DNA of 6,548 nucleotides from a bacterium. Its GTDB lineage: Bacteria; Zhuqueibacterota; Zhuqueibacteria; Residuimicrobiales; Residuimicrobiaceae. Positions 5,101-6,548 of the stretch are shown piece after piece. The position numbers were made by a program, and so were the translations under genes. The stretch's first letter is position 1. Each line of letters opens with the position of its first letter. The notes beneath the pieces were generated by a model. It worked only from the letters and a program-made list of their open reading frames with translations, had not been told where the DNA came from and did not search any database. The stretch covers positions 1-6,548 of the forward strand of contig JAAYTV010000492.1 in assembly GCA_012523655.1 (NCBI GenBank). The letters are read 5' to 3'.

Positions 5101-6548
5101 GATCAAAATCGGCCCAGGCCGGCACGCCATAGTACACCAAGGGCAGAGAAAAATCCGCTAAAGAAAAGAGACCTTCCTGATTCCGATAAAGTTGCGTTCG
5201 ATATTCACCGTTGCCGCTCTTGCTGAAGACGACCAGATCCAAATCGTTGTCGCGGTCCTGATCGATCCATTGCAAAGAAAGAGCGGAAAGATCGGACGGA
5301 ATGAGTTGGCCGGCTGTCAACTGGCCCTGGTCATTGCGATAAAAATGGACATGGCCGTAATACAGAATGATGAGATCCGGATCACCGTCGTTATCCACAT
5401 CGCCCCATGCCGCCGTGCCATCGGTATCTGTGCTGATCTTGACACCGGTGTCGATGAAGGGTATATTATCCACGGTTATCATCTTTTCAATCGTGAGCGT
5501 GTCAGCGCCCAATGGGCCGGCTGCGATCAAGGTCACGGTGTATTGGCCCGCGGCACGATAACAGTGCGTTGGATTAGGAACCTCTTCGTGTACGGATCCG
5601 TCGCCGAAATCCCAATCCCACTGGTTCACCGTTCCACTACACTGGTTTTTAAAATTGACGCACAGACCTGTCCAGCCTTTGACCGGCACGGCAGTGAAAT
5701 GTGCCCTGGGCGGAGCTGGCGGCGGAGGCGGAGGGGGTGGAGGAAGAGGCGCCGCAGAACTTATCAGGATGCTTTTTATTCTGCTATAACCATGATTGAT
5801 GGGATGGTTAAAATGCGACGGCGGCCACAGGCTGGTCCAAAAGGTTTCACCAGGCGCCAGGCCGCCATAATTGATATGATACAAATCATCTTCAGGTCCG
5901 TCCCCCCTTTCATCGAGACCGTCGATGATAAGGGCGTGCGATGTTTCGTCAGAACGGGACACGATCGCCATCACCGGCAGAGCCTGTTTGAGGCGCCACT
6001 GGAGATTGATGAGAATAGTGGAATCAGAACCAAAGAGGTGCTCCGCAGCGCTAAAGCCGAAAACGGAACGCAGGGCAGTGGGGACCTTGCCCTCCAAGGC
6101 CTGAGAATTGTCAACGCCATAGTTGGTGGCAATGGACACACCGGCGCTGTAGACCAGTTCGTCCACGAGTCCGGAATCGGATTCAGCGGTCAGGGGGAAT
6201 TGTAAAAGGCTGAGCGCCAGATTCAGTTGCGGCCATTTGAGGGTGTTGTAGGAACCGCAATCTTGATCGATGCGGAATTTGAAACCATTCAGTATGGAAG
6301 TGTAATTATCCGTTTCGCTGAAGAGCCTTAGGCGAGAAGCATCGTGATGATAGTTGATCAGCTGCGCCATGGCAACGGCCAGGCAGCCGGCCAGACAGCG
6401 GGCCTGGCGATTTGCATCCCAGGGACAACGGGCGTTGAACGGATGCTCCTGATGCCAGACCGTTTGCAGCCAGCCGCCGGTCAAAGTGGAATCCGGATGA
6501 GGCCAGATGGTCTGTCCGCCTAAAGACGGCGAAGCGCTCGCAAGCAAC
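2141..6548 (-). CDS. Secreted streptopain-like (C10) cysteine protease with PKD, two FG-GAP propellers, FN3-like domains and Por/T9SS-type C-terminal module (partial, N-terminus off the right edge)
   Basis: 1468 codons are visible and the frame stays open through the right edge. The first possible start (TTG at 6547) is unlikely to be real because signal peptide and propeptide are missing. Residues about 20-262 form a papain-fold C10 peptidase: WLQTVWHQEHPFNARCP, then AGCLAVAMAQ with catalytic Cys55, YGVD (143-146), and SHALIIDG with catalytic His204, then YHINYGG. Next come a linker with nine consecutive prolines (269-277), a PKD domain (284-360, WDWDFGDGS … CYRAAGQYTVTL), seven FG-GAP/VCBS repeats (377-695), two FN3-like domains (703-805, 808-898), seven more FG-GAP repeats (914-1250), a five-proline stretch and a third FN3-like domain (1256-1366). 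The end (1378-1468) is FALLQNHPNPFN … IYNLSGQ … SGVYLVRF … RKLVVIH, the Por-secretion/T9SS type A or FlgD-Ig-like module. Family members cleave proteins outside the cell, and the C-terminus implies surface attachment or release. Substrate is unknown. The protease call is firm; the T9SS route is inferred. Confidence 0.92.
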   Translation of the reverse strand, partial: LLASASPSLGGQTIWPHPDSTLTGGWLQTVWHQEHPFNARCPWDANRQARCLAGCLAVAMAQLINYHHDASRLRLFSETDNYTSILNGFKFRIDQDCGSYNTLKWPQLNLALSLLQFPLTAESDSGLVDELVYSAGVSIATNYGVDNSQALEGKVPTALRSVFGFSAAEHLFGSDSTILINLQWRLKQALPVMAIVSRSDETSHALIIDGLDERGDGPEDDLYHINYGGLAPGETFWTSLWPPSHFNHPINHGYSRIKSILISSAAPLPPPPPPPPPAPPRAHFTAVPVKGWTGLCVNFKNQCSGTVNQWDWDFGDGSVHEEVPNPTHCYRAAGQYTVTLIAAGPLGADTLTIEKMITVDNIPFIDTGVKISTDTDGTAAWGDVDNDGDPDLIILYYGHVHFYRNDQGQLTAGQLIPSDLSALSLQWIDQDRDNDLDLVVFSKSGNGEYRTQLYRNQEGLFSLADFSLPLVYYGVPAWADFDHDGDADMVAATEQNQRGLTLWQNMADGFIQTDALPDNDAQQGWWCDVDHDQDLDLLDDRGTFYRNEQGRLISEPAPWSALNSLDVADYDRDGDVDFLISAAATSIYRNGGDLRNAAVEQVSDIRQGQAVWLDYDNDSLCDVLLGGRTSDYSHYSTQLYQGENTGFFRIENTTLDQTPSRGAAPADYDLDRDLDFLTLGDNPWGGTAGKLFMNKSASAAALPDPPSNLVVAVKGHTAHFSWSAPSQAGLTFNLSVGTLPGACDILSPMSLRDSGKRLIPTAGNVWNNTQWHLRLPAGEYYWTVQSLDINHNGSPFAEEIRFVIPSSHEPALAPDSLHAEKSADRIKLTWTHSRPEEVYRYHLYAIVNRIEKKIAELDGNRRNYSDSDIQQGQIQQYYLIAESWSHLYSTPSETLTVDYRLPFTYLTTLLPCPQNFFQIADMDNDGDLDILMQYQKKAFTIQSIFRNSLGTYTEERLDFITSWAYGRTCLCDFDNDNDLDLMTLFLTTNASVSFLRNDLAHFSQSFAEIPLSTGFVNDYKISLLDADNDGRQDILISGVTANMMCSSQIVYHTASGWQVAFPDALSNGYGDYFYCDYDQDGDQDLLFRGLMGSVDGASPRTVIRLFNNQNGRFSAVDSSLLGWSDEPTAGMPFWRDCDFDDDNDICVTRDGRTTIYYNDQGRFVESAVNAAVVPFNSSGDLNNDGSSDLIQFENDHYDIYLQGDSGMEKIFTFSTALGMNPYCCDFDLDGDLDILLTYHPGAFIALLRNETENRKNPPPPPVALTAETGRDRVVLRWQPPSNSVLRCREFTYNLRVGSTPGGCEVVSPSADSRSGQRFLITQANMLSGKICKLHGLAAGTYYWSVQTVDPAFVGGPFAAEQSFTVGPTSVHRQEKPDRFALLQNHPNPFNDQTAMAFELASPVHVTLMIYNLSGQLKAVLADQPMAAGRYVVNWHGRTMENQPAASGVYLVRFQAGSFTCTRKLVVIH
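2798..3808 (-). repeat. Second FG-GAP/VCBS block: seven repeats, probable second seven-bladed beta-propeller
   Basis: Seven units (protein residues 914-1250) with loops DMDNDGDLD, DFDNDNDLD, DADNDGRQD, DYDQDGDQD, DCDFDDDND, DLNNDGSSD and DFDLDGDLD. Spacing is somewhat longer and more irregular than in the first block. Several loops are preceded directly by Cys (CDFD, CDYD, CDFD). The block is flanked by FN3-like domains on both sides. Seven units again suggest a complete propeller. Confidence 0.8.
4463..5419 (-). repeat. First FG-GAP/VCBS block: seven repeats, probable seven-bladed beta-propeller
   Basis: Seven units of about 40-55 residues (protein residues 377-695) each contain a calcium-loop motif D-x-D-x-D-x-x-x-D: DVDNDGDPD, DQDRDNDLD, DFDHDGDAD, DVDHDQDLD, DYDRDGDVD, DYDNDSLCD and DYDLDRDLD. 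Four units carry a following Y/F-x-N-type strand ending (FYRND, LYRNQ, FYRNE, IYRNG). The count of seven matches the usual integrin-like propeller. On the plus strand this gives a recurring, diverged pattern rich in GTC and ATC triplets. The fold is inferred from the repeat count and motif. Confidence 0.8.

Noticed and set aside
5192..6205. Long plus-strand open frame of 337 codons opposite the protease
   Set aside because: It lies wholly antisense to the C10/PKD/propeller coding sequence. Its Arg/Gly-rich middle is simply the complement of the polyproline codons. It has no domain character and no ribosome site was noted.

Overview
The window reads as an interior piece of a bacterial chromosome with about 50-55% GC. 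All three genes lie on the minus strand and two run off the ends. The organism is probably a member of the FCB superphylum or a related candidate lineage (Bacteroidota/Ignavibacteria/KSB1/Marinimicrobia-like). The evidence is a very large secreted protein that ends in a Por/T9SS-type C-terminal sorting module (LLQNHPNPFN ... SGVYLVRF ... KLVVIH) and carries FG-GAP/VCBS propellers of the kind common there, together with a Tat-exported Gfo/Idh oxidoreductase next to a signal-peptide-bearing sugar isomerase-like protein. The phylum is inferred from protein style only; no marker gene is present.

Layout in transcription order, right to left. (1) 6548-2141: one open frame of at least 1468 codons, missing its N-terminus. 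It encodes a streptopain-like (peptidase family C10) protease domain, a proline-rich linker, a PKD domain, a first block of seven FG-GAP/VCBS repeats, two FN3-like domains, a second block of seven FG-GAP repeats, a third FN3-like domain and the C-terminal sorting module. (2) 2140-1854: a non-coding gap of about 290 bp with weak stem-loops just downstream of the protease and an extended -10 promoter (TGTTATAAT) close to the next gene. (3) 1853-489: a Gfo/Idh/MocA-family NAD(P)-dependent oxidoreductase with a twin-arginine signal. (4) 496 or 481 down to 1: a sugar phosphate isomerase/epimerase-like (AP-endonuclease-2 TIM barrel) protein with a probable lipoprotein signal, overlapping the oxidoreductase's stop codon if a well-placed TTG is its start, and cut by the left edge.

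The last two genes look like a two-gene, translationally coupled unit (or the start of a longer operon) for oxidising and isomerising or cleaving a sugar or sugar-like compound outside the cytoplasm. The protease is probably transcribed separately and exported to the cell surface or medium. No RNA gene, CRISPR array, insertion sequence or phage gene was seen. The most notable item is the protease architecture: two seven-repeat propeller blocks, each followed by a closely similar FN3-like domain, which points to an internal duplication of a propeller-FN3 cassette.
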